A stretch of 64,000 nucleotides of DNA from Flavobacterium cupreum (GCF_003996965.1 NZ_QWDM01000008.1:1-64000); one strand, 5' to 3'. Positions 51,025 through 60,507 are shown, counted from the stretch's first letter. Notes: generated by a model not told the origin, from the letters alone. A program made the numbers and translations.

Positions 51025-52806
51025 ATGAAAAACATTTTTATCTATATTCTTGTGTTGTGGTCTGGTTTTGCGTTTGCACAAAACGAGCAACTGGCTCAGT
51101 ATTACTACGACAAAGGCGATTTCGAAAAGGCAAAAGTCAGTTATGAACAGCTTTTAAGCCTAGCCCCGTCCAATACCCAGTATTTTTTAAGAACAATCGA
51201 CTGTTACCAGCAATTGCAGCAGTTTGATATTGCCCAAAAAGCAATTCAGGAAAGATACAACCGATACAAACAGGGTGTTTTTCTGGTGGAATTGGGTTAT
51301 AACTTCCAATTGCAGAAAAATGAATCCAAAGCCAAAAACTACTACGATCAGGCTATTGAAAAGATCAGAACCAATTCGAATGATGTTTACGGTATCGGAA
51401 ATTCGTTTGAGAAAAAGGTTTTGCTCGAATATGCCTTAAAAGCGTATCAGACGGCAATGGAAGTGCAGCCGAATTACAATTTCAATTTTCAGATCGGAAT
51501 GCTGTATGGCCAGTTGGGAAAGACCGATCTCATGATCGACCTTTTACTGACGGAATCTTTTAAAAATCCACAGAATGCCAATTTAATCCAGACGCAGCTT
51601 TCCCGTTTTATGAATGGGGAAACCGACAATACAGCTTTCAAAGACGCGATGCGAAAAGCATTAATCCTAAGAACGCAAAAAGATCAGGATGTATTCTGGA
51701 ACCATTATTTAAGCTGGTTTTACGTGCAGCAGAAAGAATTTGGAAAGGCTTTTATCCAGGAAAAAGCCATTTATAAAAGAGAACCCGAATCCCTTATGAG
51801 TATTGTGAATCTCAGTCAGTTTGCACTGAATGAAAATGATACCGAGACCGCTACAGAGATTTTGAATTTTATTCTGCTTAATACCAAAGATTTAGATTTA
51901 TTGATTCAGAGCAATGCCAGCCTGATGGAAATTAAAATTGAAAAAGCTCAGGAAAAAGACTATCCGGCCATTGAGACAGAGTTACAACAATTGCTGACCA
52001 CCTATGAAATAACTCCTTTTACCGTATCTTTGCAAATAATTCAGGCGCACTTTCTGGCTTTTAATTTGAAAAAACCGGAGGAAGGCAAAGCAATTATAAA
52101 AAGAGCATTAGAACTGAACCTGAATGAATATCAGCAGGCTGATGCTAAAATGGAATTGGGGGATATTTTGCTGCTGGAAGAAAAGTTCAATCAGGCACTG
52201 ATCTATTATTCGCAAATTCAGCTGGATTTAAAGAATGATGTGATGTCGCATGAGGCGAGTTTGAGAGCTGCCAAAACAAGTTATTATAAAACTGATTTTG
52301 AGTGGGCTTTGAAACAATTCAAGGAATTAAAATCAGCCAATACACAATTGATTGCCAATGACGCTCTTGAATATTTTTTACTGATCAATGACAATACCGC
52401 TGCCGATTCGACACAAACGGCACTGAAGCAGTTTGCGAAAGGGGATTTCCTGATGTATCAAAATAAGAAACCTGAGGCTATTGCTCAGTTTCAGCGTATT
52501 CTGAAGGATTTTAAAGGGCAGGAAATAGAAGCTGTTACAATGTTGCGTTTAGGGCAAATATATGAAAGTCAGGCAGATTATAATGCGGCCTTAAGCCAAT
52601 ATCAGCAAATAATTGACAATCACAGTGACGGGATTTATGTAGATGAAGCGCTGTTCTTTTCGGCAGAAATCTACAACGACGAACTGAAAGATACAGAAAA
52701 GGCAAAACCTTTATATGAAAAAGTGATTTTTAACCATCAGGACAGTATTTACTTTGTTGATGCGAGAAAAAAATACCGCGAGTTAAGAGGAGACAAGAAT
52801 TTATAA
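51025..52806 (+). CDS. Secreted or periplasmic TPR-repeat protein
   Basis: A 593-aa protein with a Sec signal peptide (MKNIFIYILVLWSGFAFAQ). The mature chain is almost wholly tetratricopeptide repeats: YYDKGDFEKAKVSYEQLLSL near the start, then DKKEFGKAF-like FYVQQKEFGKAFIQEKAIYK, and two C-terminal pairs SQADYNAALSQYQQIIDNHS and NDELKDTEKAKPLYEKVIFN. Such proteins scaffold envelope complexes. In Flavobacteriaceae I remember the order serS-TPR-DUF4286-rsmA-mgtE as recurrent, which suggests a conserved but unexplained neighbourhood. No lipobox or sorting domain is visible. Confidence 0.88.
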   Translation: MKNIFIYILVLWSGFAFAQNEQLAQYYYDKGDFEKAKVSYEQLLSLAPSNTQYFLRTIDCYQQLQQFDIAQKAIQERYNRYKQGVFLVELGYNFQLQKNESKAKNYYDQAIEKIRTNSNDVYGIGNSFEKKVLLEYALKAYQTAMEVQPNYNFNFQIGMLYGQLGKTDLMIDLLLTESFKNPQNANLIQTQLSRFMNGETDNTAFKDAMRKALILRTQKDQDVFWNHYLSWFYVQQKEFGKAFIQEKAIYKREPESLMSIVNLSQFALNENDTETATEILNFILLNTKDLDLLIQSNASLMEIKIEKAQEKDYPAIETELQQLLTTYEITPFTVSLQIIQAHFLAFNLKKPEEGKAIIKRALELNLNEYQQADAKMELGDILLLEEKFNQALIYYSQIQLDLKNDVMSHEASLRAAKTSYYKTDFEWALKQFKELKSANTQLIANDALEYFLLINDNTAADSTQTALKQFAKGDFLMYQNKKPEAIAQFQRILKDFKGQEIEAVTMLRLGQIYESQADYNAALSQYQQIIDNHSDGIYVDEALFFSAEIYNDELKDTEKAKPLYEKVIFNHQDSIYFVDARKKYRELRGDKNL

Positions 52807-52902
52807 AATTAGATTCTTAGATTTTAGGCTACTTAGATCTTTAGACTTTTCTAAATAATCTAATAATCTAACAATCTAAGAAGTCTGACAATCTAAAAAG
52901 AA
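52807..52902. repeat. Palindromic wordy spacer between the TPR gene and DUF4286
   Basis: The first half has the words ttagattcttagatttta and cttagatctttaga; the second half has the inverse words aatctaataatctaac, aatctaag and aatctaaa. Together they can fold as an imperfect AT-rich hairpin of ~90 nt. The same word family reappears at 53957-53999. Confidence 0.65.
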
Positions 52903-52903
52903 A

Positions 52904-53215
52904 ATGATTATTTACAACGTTACTACAAACATACACGAAAGCGTTCACGACCAATGGTTAAAGTGGATGCAGGAAAAACACATACCGGAAATTTTAGCCA
53001 CGCAAAAATTCTCTTCAGCTCGAATTGTAAAAGTTTTGATTGAAGAAGAAATGGGCGGTATTACGTATTCGGTTCAATATGTTACCGACAGTAAAGCCAC
53101 TTTAGAGCAGTTTTACATCGAAGATGAACCGGAATTTCACAGGGAAGCTTTGGGATTATTTGCAGATAAAATGCTTTCTTTCAAAACGGAGCTGGAAGTT
53201 ATTTCGGAACATTAA
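52904..53215 (+). CDS. DUF4286 family protein
   Basis: A 103-aa small protein with the fold pattern of dimeric alpha-beta barrel proteins: IIYNVTTNIHESVHDQWLKW, then HIPEILATQKFSSARI, then TYSVQYVTDSKATLEQFY. The spacing matches DUF4286, a family found in Bacteroidota next to rsmA/mgtE; its function is unknown. No catalytic motif or signal is seen. It lies between two palindromic spacers and upstream of a nucleotidyltransferase module that interrupts the usual DUF4286-rsmA order. Confidence 0.8.
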   Translation: MIIYNVTTNIHESVHDQWLKWMQEKHIPEILATQKFSSARIVKVLIEEEMGGITYSVQYVTDSKATLEQFYIEDEPEFHREALGLFADKMLSFKTELEVISEH

Positions 53216-53262
53216 GATTAAGTTTTCAGTCCCGGTTTTCAGTATCATTAAAAAAGAAAATT

Positions 53263-53448
53263 ATGGAAATTCGATTTCAAACTAAAGAAGAAAGTAATAA
53301 GCAACAACAGGAAGATTTTCTGAAGTTGTCTAAAACGGAAAGATTTTATAGTTTTTTACGATTAAGTGAAAGAGTAAGCCGATTTCCCGTAAAAAATAAA
53401 GAGGATAGAAACAAAGACAATTTTCTGATTGTTATAAAATCGAGTTAG
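53263..53448 (+). CDS. Small protein, partner of the adjacent nucleotidyltransferase (possible TA component)
   Basis: A 61-aa charged, helical protein (TKEESNKQQQEDFLKLSKTE in the first half, FYSFLRLSERVSRF in the second, and a short hydrophobic end FLIVIKS). I do not recognise a family. It ends 1 bp before the ATG of the nucleotidyltransferase gene, so translation is coupled. A small charged protein directly in front of a minimal nucleotidyltransferase is the layout of Bacteroidota toxin-antitoxin-like modules; which one would be toxic is not readable. Confidence 0.65.
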   Translation: MEIRFQTKEESNKQQQEDFLKLSKTERFYSFLRLSERVSRFPVKNKEDRNKDNFLIVIKSS

Positions 53449-53449
53449 T

Positions 53450-53926
53450 ATGTCAAAATTATGGGATCAAAACATTGATGAGTTTATTACTTTGGCAAGC
53501 AAACATGAGGTAAGGATGCTTATGGTTGGCGGTGGAGCTGTAAATTTTCATGGCTATCAGAGACATTCAGCAGATGTGGATTTTTGGATTGACACAACAG
53601 ATGACAATTTTAAAAAATTGGTGCTTGTTTTTAATGAAATGGGATATGAAATCGATGATTTCCCCGAAAATGTAAAAAAACAGCAGCAAAACATCTCAAT
53701 TAAGTTCTCCCCGGTTGATTTGAACTTGGAATTAATTACCAGATTTTCGGTAAATAAAACTTTTGATGAAGCTTTTATTGATAGTGAAGAGGTGATTGTA
53801 AATGATAAGACCTTTTTAAAATGGAATGTTTTGTCTTTAGAAGATTTGATTACAAGTAAGATTAAAGCAAACAGAGCAAAGGATTTGTTAGACATTCAAC
53901 AGTTGAGAGAGATTAATAAAAAATAA
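53450..53926 (+). CDS. Minimal nucleotidyltransferase (DUF6036/AbiEii-like)
   Basis: A 158-aa protein with the nucleotidyltransferase core: the GG loop in MVGGGAVNFHGYQR (about 25-38) and the D-x-D metal pair in SADVDFWID (about 40-48). A third acidic residue is likely in PVDLNLELIT (about 88-97). No HEPN or polymerase domain is attached. Such proteins occur in MNT/HEPN- and AbiE-type toxin-antitoxin systems and as orphan NTases. The preceding 61-aa gene ends 1 bp upstream. The pair sits between DUF4286 and rsmA, as if inserted into a conserved gene row. Confidence 0.82.
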   Translation: MSKLWDQNIDEFITLASKHEVRMLMVGGGAVNFHGYQRHSADVDFWIDTTDDNFKKLVLVFNEMGYEIDDFPENVKKQQQNISIKFSPVDLNLELITRFSVNKTFDEAFIDSEEVIVNDKTFLKWNVLSLEDLITSKIKANRAKDLLDIQQLREINKK

Positions 53927-53956
53927 ATGAGATTTCCGAATTACCCGATATTTCGA

Positions 53957-53999
53957 AAATCTAACAATCTTAGGATCTGACAATCTAAGAATCTAAAAA
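53957..53999. repeat. Wordy spacer in front of rsmA
   Basis: aatctaacaatct, atctgacaatct and aagaatctaaaa words are the same family as the second half of the spacer at 52807-52902, but here only one orientation is present. Confidence 0.6.
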
Positions 54000-54005
54000 A
54001 AGACA

Positions 54006-54791
54006 ATGGAAAAAGTAAAAGCCAAAAAACATTTAGGACAACATTTCCTGAAAGACGAAAGTATCGCCAAAGCAATTGCAGATACGCTAAGTTTAAAAGG
54101 ATACGATGAGGTTTTAGAAATAGGACCGGGGATGGGTGTGTTGACTAAATATTTGCTTGACAAACCAATTAATACACACGTCATCGAGATTGATACCGAA
54201 TCTGTGGTGTATTTGGGTGAAAATTATCCGAAACTAAAAGATAAGATTATCTCTCAGGATTTCCTGAAATACAATATAAAAGAAGTTTATGAAGACAAAC
54301 AGTTCGCTATTATTGGAAACTTTCCGTATAATATTTCGACTCAGATTGTTTTCAGGACTTTAGAGCTTAAACATCAGATTCCTGAGTTTTCAGGAATGTT
54401 TCAAAAAGAAGTGGCAGAACGAATCTGCGAGAAAAAAGGCTCAAAGGCTTACGGAATCTTATCCGTTTTAGCCCAGGCTTTCTATGATACAGAGTACTTG
54501 TTTACTGTTGACGAAAATGTTTTTATTCCTCCGCCCAAGGTGAAATCGGGTGTGATGAAAATGACCCGAAAGGAAGATTACAGTCTTCCTTGTAGCGAAA
54601 AGCTATTTTTTACAGTGGTAAAAACGGCTTTTCAGCAAAGACGAAAAACATTACGTAACAGTTTGAAAACATTAAATTTATCAGATAATCTTCGATTGGA
54701 TAGTATCTTTGATAAACGTCCGGAGCAGCTTAGCGTAGACGAATTTATTGTTTTGACTCAAAAAATAGAAGCCGATGGAGTTCAAAGTTAG
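54006..54791 (+). CDS. rsmA: 16S rRNA (adenine1518-N6/adenine1519-N6)-dimethyltransferase
   Basis: A 261-aa KsgA/RsmA. The N-terminal [15 protein letters not shown], the SAM-binding [15 protein letters not shown] (about 37-51) and the catalytic NFPYNIST (about 103-110, N-x-P-Y) are complete, and [13 protein letters not shown] near the end is the conserved C-terminal helix. It dimethylates two adenines at the 3' end of 16S rRNA during 30S assembly. It overlaps the mgtE gene by 17 bp, so the two are coupled. Confidence 0.96.
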   Translation: MEKVKAKKHLGQHFLKDESIAKAIADTLSLKGYDEVLEIGPGMGVLTKYLLDKPINTHVIEIDTESVVYLGENYPKLKDKIISQDFLKYNIKEVYEDKQFAIIGNFPYNISTQIVFRTLELKHQIPEFSGMFQKEVAERICEKKGSKAYGILSVLAQAFYDTEYLFTVDENVFIPPPKVKSGVMKMTRKEDYSLPCSEKLFFTVVKTAFQQRRKTLRNSLKTLNLSDNLRLDSIFDKRPEQLSVDEFIVLTQKIEADGVQS

Positions 54792-56124
54792 TAAAGATTT
54801 AATCCAGCAGTTAGAGGAGCATATTGTTAATAAAAACGACAAAGAACTTGAAGTTTTATTGAACGACCTGCACCACGCAGATATCGCCGAAATCCTTGAC
54901 GAACTGGATTTTGACGAAGCAACTTATATTTTTAAGGTTTTAGACAGTGATAAAACAGCCGAAATTCTTCTGGAATTAGAAGATGATTTACGTGAAAACA
55001 TCTTAAGCCGACTTTCGCCTAAAGAGATTGCGGAAGAACTTGATGAGCTGGAAACGAATGATGCCGCAGATATTATCGCGGAGCTGTCACAGGAAATTAA
55101 AGCAGAGGTAATCTCGGAGTTAATTGACGTTGAACACGCAAAGGACATTGTAGACTTATTGCGTTACGACGAAAATTCCGCCGGTGGTCTGATGGGAAAA
55201 GAGCTCGTAAAAGTCAACGAGAACTGGAATGTGCTGACCTGTGTAAAAGAAATGCGTATTCAGGCTGAAAACGTATCAAGAGTACATTCGATTTATGTGG
55301 TCGATGACGAAAACCGCCTGAAAGGAAGATTATCGCTGAAAGATTTACTGACCACTTCAACCAAAACACAAATCGGGGACATTTATATTCGAAAGTTAAA
55401 TTTCGTAAACGTAGATACCGAAGATGTTGAGGTAGCCCGTATTATGCAGAAATACGATTTGGAGGCAATTCCGGTTGTAGATGAACTGGGGCGTCTGGTA
55501 GGAAGAATTACTATTGATGATATCGTTGACGTAATCAAGGACGAAGCAGACAAAGATTACCAGTTGGCGGCGGGTATTACGCAGGACGTAGAATCCAACG
55601 ATAGTGTTTTGGAATTAACCAAAGCACGTCTCCCATGGCTTTTAATCGGAATGGTGATCGAGATTGTGGCGTCTTTTGTGCTGAAAGGAAATGAAGCTAC
55701 TTTTCAAAAATATTCAACATTGATTATTTTCGTGCCATTGCTTTCGGCAACAGCGGGAAATATTGGTGTTCAGGCTTCGGCGATCGTAGTTCAGGGTCTG
55801 GCCAACGGAACGCTGAAAGAATTCAGCCGCGGCTATTTCAGTAAGGAGATTTCGGTATCGATGATTTCGGGAACTATTATTTCATTGCTTTTATTAGGCT
55901 ATCATTCAGTGATGTATCAGCAGTATTTAGTGGGAATTGCGATTTCAATTTCGATGATTGTAGTGATCTTGTTTGCGGCAACATTAGGAACCTTAGTGCC
56001 GCTTTTTCTTCATAAAAATAAAATTGACCCTGCAATTGCAACGGGACCTTTTATCACGACTACCAATGATGTTTTTGGAATTATGCTTTATTTTGGAGTA
56101 GCCAAAATGATTCTTGGTTTTTAA
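54775..56124 (+). CDS. mgtE: Magnesium transporter MgtE
   Basis: A 449-aa protein. It has an acidic helical N domain (about 1-125, [19 protein letters not shown] superhelix: [20 protein letters not shown]). A tandem CBS pair follows (about 130-250; [19 protein letters not shown] and [20 protein letters not shown]), then five membrane segments (about 275-449) with the pore-lining [12 protein letters not shown]. The cytosolic domains sense Mg2+ and close the channel, as in the known MgtE. It overlaps rsmA by 17 bp. The CBS pair may also bind adenine nucleotides. Confidence 0.95.
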   Translation: MEFKVSKDLIQQLEEHIVNKNDKELEVLLNDLHHADIAEILDELDFDEATYIFKVLDSDKTAEILLELEDDLRENILSRLSPKEIAEELDELETNDAADIIAELSQEIKAEVISELIDVEHAKDIVDLLRYDENSAGGLMGKELVKVNENWNVLTCVKEMRIQAENVSRVHSIYVVDDENRLKGRLSLKDLLTTSTKTQIGDIYIRKLNFVNVDTEDVEVARIMQKYDLEAIPVVDELGRLVGRITIDDIVDVIKDEADKDYQLAAGITQDVESNDSVLELTKARLPWLLIGMVIEIVASFVLKGNEATFQKYSTLIIFVPLLSATAGNIGVQASAIVVQGLANGTLKEFSRGYFSKEISVSMISGTIISLLLLGYHSVMYQQYLVGIAISISMIVVILFAATLGTLVPLFLHKNKIDPAIATGPFITTTNDVFGIMLYFGVAKMILGF

Positions 56125-56224
56125 GTTTTTGCAACAAATTAATAGATTACAGTGATTATAAATCTATAAAATCTGTGTAATTTGTGGCTGAAAAATAGCG
56201 TATTAACCAGCCAAAAAACAAGCA

Positions 56225-57001
56225 ATGAAAGTACACATCATAGGAGGAGGGAATCTTGGGGTTTCTATAGCCCTGGGAATTGCAAAATTCTCTAAAAACA
56301 ATCAGGTAACCGTTACAAGGCGAAACACAGCCAGCATACTATATTTATCAGAACACGGAATTACGGTTTCATCAGATAACAAACATACTATTGAGGAAGC
56401 CGACGTGGTGATTCTAACCATAAAGCCCTATCAGGTTGATACCGTGCTCGCAGAGATTTTACCTGTAATTAAAGGAAAAACGATTGCTTCTGCAGTAAGC
56501 GGTTTGTCGCTTGAGGTACTTCAGTCGAAAACAAACAATGAATATCCTGTCATCCGGATCATGCCCAATATTGCGGCCCAGTTTGGAGAATCGGCAACGT
56601 GTATCTCTTTCCCTGAAAAAGACCGGGAAAAAGCATTGCCAATAGTTGATTTGTTTCAGAATTTGGGAACGGCTCCGGTAATCGATGAAAAATTGATGGA
56701 TGCAGCCACTGTTTTGGGTGCTTGCGGTACTGCATATGCTTTGCGTTATATTCGTGCCTCTATGCAGGCAGGAATCGAGATTGGATTCGATTCGAATACT
56801 GCTCTGGCAATCGCCGCACAAACGGTAAAAGGAGCTGCTAAGATGTTATTGGAAGAAAAAGTACATCCGGAACAACTGATCGATCGTGTGACAACACCTC
56901 AGGGCTGCACCATTGTCGGATTAAATGAAATGGAGCATAATGGTTTTAGTTCTTCTTTAATCAAAGGTATCAAAACGTCCCTGAAGCAGATTAAGGGGTA
57001 A
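56225..57001 (+). CDS. proC: Pyrroline-5-carboxylate reductase
   Basis: A 258-aa enzyme. The NAD(P)-binding loop is HIIGGGNLGVSIA (about 3-15). VVILTIKPYQVD (about 60-71) and the dimer/active-site helices with ATVLGACGTAYALRYI and PEQLIDRVTTPQGCTIVGL (the P5CR signature) complete it. It reduces pyrroline-5-carboxylate to proline, the last step of proline synthesis. It is a single gene with a strong hairpin behind it. Confidence 0.93.
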   Translation: MKVHIIGGGNLGVSIALGIAKFSKNNQVTVTRRNTASILYLSEHGITVSSDNKHTIEEADVVILTIKPYQVDTVLAEILPVIKGKTIASAVSGLSLEVLQSKTNNEYPVIRIMPNIAAQFGESATCISFPEKDREKALPIVDLFQNLGTAPVIDEKLMDAATVLGACGTAYALRYIRASMQAGIEIGFDSNTALAIAAQTVKGAAKMLLEEKVHPEQLIDRVTTPQGCTIVGLNEMEHNGFSSSLIKGIKTSLKQIKG

Positions 57002-57006
57002 ATTTT

Positions 57007-57052
57007 AAATTCCAAATTCCAATTCTGATTATCGAATTGGAATTTGGAATTT
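57007..57052 (+). terminator. 19-bp-arm palindrome behind proC
   Basis: 57007-57025 (aaattccaaattccaattc) pairs perfectly with 57034-57052, with an 8-nt loop, followed on the plus strand by tatttttt. The right arm reaches the stop codon of the convergent lipoprotein gene. It is built of attccaa words, as in the other wordy spacers. Confidence 0.75.
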
Positions 57053-57591
57053 TATTTTTTGGAATTTTCCTGTTTAACCAGTCGAATATACTTTGCACCA
57101 CACTCCGAAATCTTCGTATACGAATTCATCGAGTTGCCATAATTCTGAATCGTCAGGGTGTCTTTTACATAACTTGCGTCGATCCCGACAGGAATTTCCA
57201 TGTCCTTAGCGGTCTTTTCTGGATTTGAAACAGAATCTTTTTCCTCTTCATTACTTATGTCTCCCTCGTAATCGTCCCATTGGATTCCTTCTAGGGTCAC
57301 ATATTTTTCACCAGATTCATTTTGGGCTATAGTGGCTTTTCCGTTTACTTTTCTTGTACTGGTCTGAAGAAAATAAGCATATCCCTCTTTTGTTTTTGTG
57401 ATTTGTACAGAAAGATCACAATCCTCTGAAGTATAAATTCCTTCGAATGATTCAGTACTTTTTTCAGCCGTAAGAGCTGCTGTGTTTTTAGGCTGCTTTT
57501 GAGGGATGATGGCTGTTTTGGGTTTGTCACTGCAGGCTGTAATAAGAAGAAAGGAAATTACCAGCGCACTTAGGTTGTTTCTTGAATTCAT
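57052..57591 (-). CDS. Lipoprotein of unknown function
   Basis: A 179-aa protein with lipoprotein signal (MNSRNNLSALVISFLLITAC, Cys at 20). The linker is rich in Lys/Thr/Ala. The C-terminal ~130 residues are beta-rich (FEGIYTSEDCDLSVQITKT, KYVTLEGIQWDDYEGDISNE) with a cysteine pair in EDC and ECGAKYI that could form a disulfide. I do not recognise a family. Its ATG overlaps the stop of nhaA by 4 bp, so it is translated from the same mRNA. A link with sodium or pH stress is only implied by that. Confidence 0.75.
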   Translation of the reverse strand: MNSRNNLSALVISFLLITACSDKPKTAIIPQKQPKNTAALTAEKSTESFEGIYTSEDCDLSVQITKTKEGYAYFLQTSTRKVNGKATIAQNESGEKYVTLEGIQWDDYEGDISNEEEKDSVSNPEKTAKDMEIPVGIDASYVKDTLTIQNYGNSMNSYTKISECGAKYIRLVKQENSKK

Positions 57592-58742
57592 GTCTTAGAT
57601 CGTTTTTTCTTTTGTTTTAGAACGTATTTTAAATAACAAAAACCAAATAAGCCCGCAAGAATTGAGGCAATTAAAATGGCAATTTTTGAAAAAACAATAG
57701 TGTCAGGATCTTTAAAAGCTAAAAGGGTAATGAAAATGGACATGGTAAAACCAATTCCGCCGAGCATTCCCGCACCTAAAATATGGGACCATTTTAGTTC
57801 TTTTGGCAAAGAGCAAATTCCGGCACTAACTCCAACAAACGAGAAAAGCAGGATTCCCAATGGTTTTCCAACAACCAAACCTAAGACAATTCCAAAGGTA
57901 TTGGAATGATTTAAGCCTTCGTACCAGTCCGGTTTTATGGCGATGCAGGTATTGGCAACAGCAAACAGCGGCAGTATAAAAAACGCTACCGGTTTGTGCA
58001 AATAGTGTTGTAGTTTATACGAGATCGAGTTTTCTCCGCCATCTCCAAACGGAATAACAAAAGCCAATATGACTCCGGTTATCGTGGCATGAACGCCGGA
58101 ATTCAGCATAAAATACCACATAGCGACACCCCCGATTAAATAGGGTAATATAGAGTATACTTTCTTGCGGTTCAAAAAAAAGAGTATTCCCCAGATCCCC
58201 AGGGCAATGGCAAGGTTTACAAAAGAAATTGATGTTGTATAAAAAACCGCGATGACAATGATAGCACCCAAATCATCAATAACCGCAAGTGCTGTTAAGA
58301 ATATTTTTAGTGATGCAGGAACTTTATTTCCCAAAAGGGATAAAATTCCAATAGCAAAAGCAATATCGGTAGCCATCGGAATTCCTGCTCCGTTTTGGGT
58401 TGTAGTGCCAAAATTCAAGGCCAGAAAGATTGCTGCGGGAATAACCATTCCTCCAAATGCTGCCATAATGGGTAATGAAGCATTTTTGATATTCGATAAT
58501 TCACCGTGATAAATTTCACGTTCCAGTTCTAAACCGATCAGTAAAAAGAAAATAGTCATCAGGCCGTCGTTGATCCAATGCGTTATGGAATGGTGCCCCA
58601 GATCTTTTTCCCAAAATGAAATATATTCCGTCTGAAAGGAAGAATTGGCTAAAAAAAGAGAGGCAATGGTAACGAAAAGCAAAAGAAGGCCTCCTGATTT
58701 TTCGTTTTCAAAAAAAGCATTAAAAGTTTTGGTTAATTTCAT
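57588..58742 (-). CDS. nhaA: Na+/H+ antiporter NhaA
   Basis: A 384-aa membrane protein with about twelve segments. The ion-binding aspartates lie in ALAVIDDLGAIIVIAVF (the conserved D-D pair at about 153-154), and TDIAFAIGILSLLG (about 123-136) holds the N-terminal end of the crossing helix. GIGFTMSIFITLLAF near the end is a standard NhaA word. It exchanges cytoplasmic Na+ for external H+ and supports pH and salt tolerance. It is co-transcribed with a lipoprotein gene (4-bp overlap). Confidence 0.95.
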   Translation of the reverse strand: MKLTKTFNAFFENEKSGGLLLLFVTIASLFLANSSFQTEYISFWEKDLGHHSITHWINDGLMTIFFLLIGLELEREIYHGELSNIKNASLPIMAAFGGMVIPAAIFLALNFGTTTQNGAGIPMATDIAFAIGILSLLGNKVPASLKIFLTALAVIDDLGAIIVIAVFYTTSISFVNLAIALGIWGILFFLNRKKVYSILPYLIGGVAMWYFMLNSGVHATITGVILAFVIPFGDGGENSISYKLQHYLHKPVAFFILPLFAVANTCIAIKPDWYEGLNHSNTFGIVLGLVVGKPLGILLFSFVGVSAGICSLPKELKWSHILGAGMLGGIGFTMSIFITLLAFKDPDTIVFSKIAILIASILAGLFGFCYLKYVLKQKKKRSKT

Positions 58743-58759
58743 TGTTGCGTTTTAATATT

Positions 58760-59452
58760 TTATTCTAATGAAAGTTCGACAGCTTTCCTGGCATGAATGG
58801 CAGCAGTATTAAACAATTCAGCGTCAGTGAATTCATTGGTGATTAATAATTCGATCTCCGTACAGCCCAGTATTATTCCTTCGGCGCCTTTTTGAATTAA
58901 ATCAGTAATTATTTCTAAAAAGATATTTCTTGAATCAGCGTTTATAATTCCTTTCACTAATTCTTCATATATAATGCGGTGTATATCGGCTCTTTGTTTC
59001 TCGTTTGGGATTATGGTTTCGATGTTATGATTTTCGAGTAAACGAAGTTTAAAAAAATCCTGTTCCATAGTAAACGATGTGCCTAGCAGACCTATTTTTT
59101 TTATATTTTTCTCCTGAATCTTTTCGGCAGTGGCATCCACAATATGAACTAAAGGAATTGACACGCTTTTTTCTATGGCATCAGCTACTTTATGCATCGT
59201 GTTTGTACATAAAACAATAAAATCAGCACCGCCTTTTTCGAGTTTTTGTGCTGCTTCAATCATCAATTCTGCTAATTTTTCCCAGTTTTCTTCTTTTTGC
59301 AATACTGCAATTTCATTAAAATCTACAGAATACAAAATCGATTTTCCTGAATGGACGCCACCCAGTTTTTCCTGAATGGTCCGGTTTATGATCTGATAAT
59401 ATAAAGAGGAGCTTTCCCAGGACATTCCTCCAATAAGGCCAATTGTTTTCAT
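58760..59452 (-). CDS. Aspartate/glutamate racemase family protein
   Basis: 230 aa from the ATG at 59452 (MKTIGLIGGMSWESS); a GTG two codons upstream is possible. The two catalytic cysteines lie in VLCTNTMHKVA (about residue 84) and ILGCTEIELL (about 197), the pattern of Asp/Glu racemases (RacX/YgeA-like). The SGKSILYSVDF and TNTMH words favour an amino-acid racemase over a hydantoin racemase. It may make D-amino acids for the cell wall or for use as carbon; the substrate is not known. It lies 17 bp upstream of nhaA on the same strand and may be part of that transcript. Confidence 0.88.
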   Translation of the reverse strand: MKTIGLIGGMSWESSSLYYQIINRTIQEKLGGVHSGKSILYSVDFNEIAVLQKEENWEKLAELMIEAAQKLEKGGADFIVLCTNTMHKVADAIEKSVSIPLVHIVDATAEKIQEKNIKKIGLLGTSFTMEQDFFKLRLLENHNIETIIPNEKQRADIHRIIYEELVKGIINADSRNIFLEIITDLIQKGAEGIILGCTEIELLITNEFTDAELFNTAAIHARKAVELSLE

Positions 59453-59556
59453 TTTCACTTTTATGCGAATTTACGCATTTTTCGGGGAATTAATTTTGTT
59501 AAAATAATAAACGGCAATTTTTTTGTTACTTTGTTTTCCTAATAAAGTTTCAATTT

Positions 59557-60507
59557 ATGAGCGCAAAAATTCTACATATTGACAGTAATAATCCGATTCT
59601 TTGGAACCAGCTGGAAGAAGCCGGTTTTGAAAATCATGCCGATTTTAAATCTTCGAAAGAAGAAATCGAAACTAAAATTCACGAGTATAACGGAATCGTA
59701 ATTCGAAGCCGTTTTAAAATCGATAAAACCTTTCTCGATAAGGCACCCAACTTACAGTTTATTGCCAGAGTTGGCGCGGGTTTGGAAAGCATTGATTGCG
59801 ACTATGCCGAAAGCAAAGGAGTACACCTGATTGCTGCTCCGGAAGGTAATCGCAACGCTGTTGCAGAACATACGCTGGGTGTGATTCTGTCATTATTCAA
59901 CAACCTCAATCAGGCCGATGCAGAAATAAAAGCCGGACACTGGAACAGGGAGAGCAACCGCGGACATGAACTCGACGGCAAAACCGTGGGTATTATTGGT
60001 TATGGAAACATGGGCAAGGCATTTGCCAAAAAGCTCCGCGGATTTGAGGTTGCTGTACTGTGTTATGATATCCTGGAAAATGTCGGGGACGAAAATGCCA
60101 CACAGGTTTCACTGCAGGAATTACAGCAAAAAGCAGATGTTTTGAGTTTACACCTTCCGTGGACTCCGGAAACCGATAAAATGGTGAATACTGATTTTAT
60201 AAATGCCTTTGTAAAGCCGTTCTGGATAATAAATACTTCCCGTGGTAAAAATATTGTCACGGCAGATTTAGTGGAAGCCATGAAAGATAAAAAGGTTTTA
60301 GGAGCAGGCCTGGATGTGCTGGAATATGAAAAGTTGTCTTTTGAAACCCTTTTTCAGGATAATAACACTCCGGAAGCCTTTCAGTATTTACTCGAATCAA
60401 AAAACGTTTTGTTAACACCTCATATTGCCGGATGGACCTTTGAGAGCCATGAGCGGCTGGCACAGGTTATTGTAGATAAAATAAAGGCTGTTTACGACAT
60501 TAATTAA
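59557..60507 (+). CDS. D-3-phosphoglycerate dehydrogenase-like 2-hydroxyacid dehydrogenase
   Basis: A 316-aa D-isomer-specific 2-hydroxyacid dehydrogenase. The NAD loop is GIIGYGNMGKAFAKKL (about 145-160). The catalytic Arg is in NTSRGKNIV (about 225), the Glu lies on the helix containing LDVLEYEK (about 254), and the His is in TPHIAGWTF (about 287). It resembles SerA-type enzymes that oxidise 3-phosphoglycerate for serine synthesis but lacks the ACT domain, so phosphoglycerate and other 2-hydroxyacids both remain possible. A ttactttg word (one mismatch from the -7 consensus) lies about 35 bp upstream. It is a single gene. Confidence 0.9.
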   Translation: MSAKILHIDSNNPILWNQLEEAGFENHADFKSSKEEIETKIHEYNGIVIRSRFKIDKTFLDKAPNLQFIARVGAGLESIDCDYAESKGVHLIAAPEGNRNAVAEHTLGVILSLFNNLNQADAEIKAGHWNRESNRGHELDGKTVGIIGYGNMGKAFAKKLRGFEVAVLCYDILENVGDENATQVSLQELQQKADVLSLHLPWTPETDKMVNTDFINAFVKPFWIINTSRGKNIVTADLVEAMKDKKVLGAGLDVLEYEKLSFETLFQDNNTPEAFQYLLESKNVLLTPHIAGWTFESHERLAQVIVDKIKAVYDIN

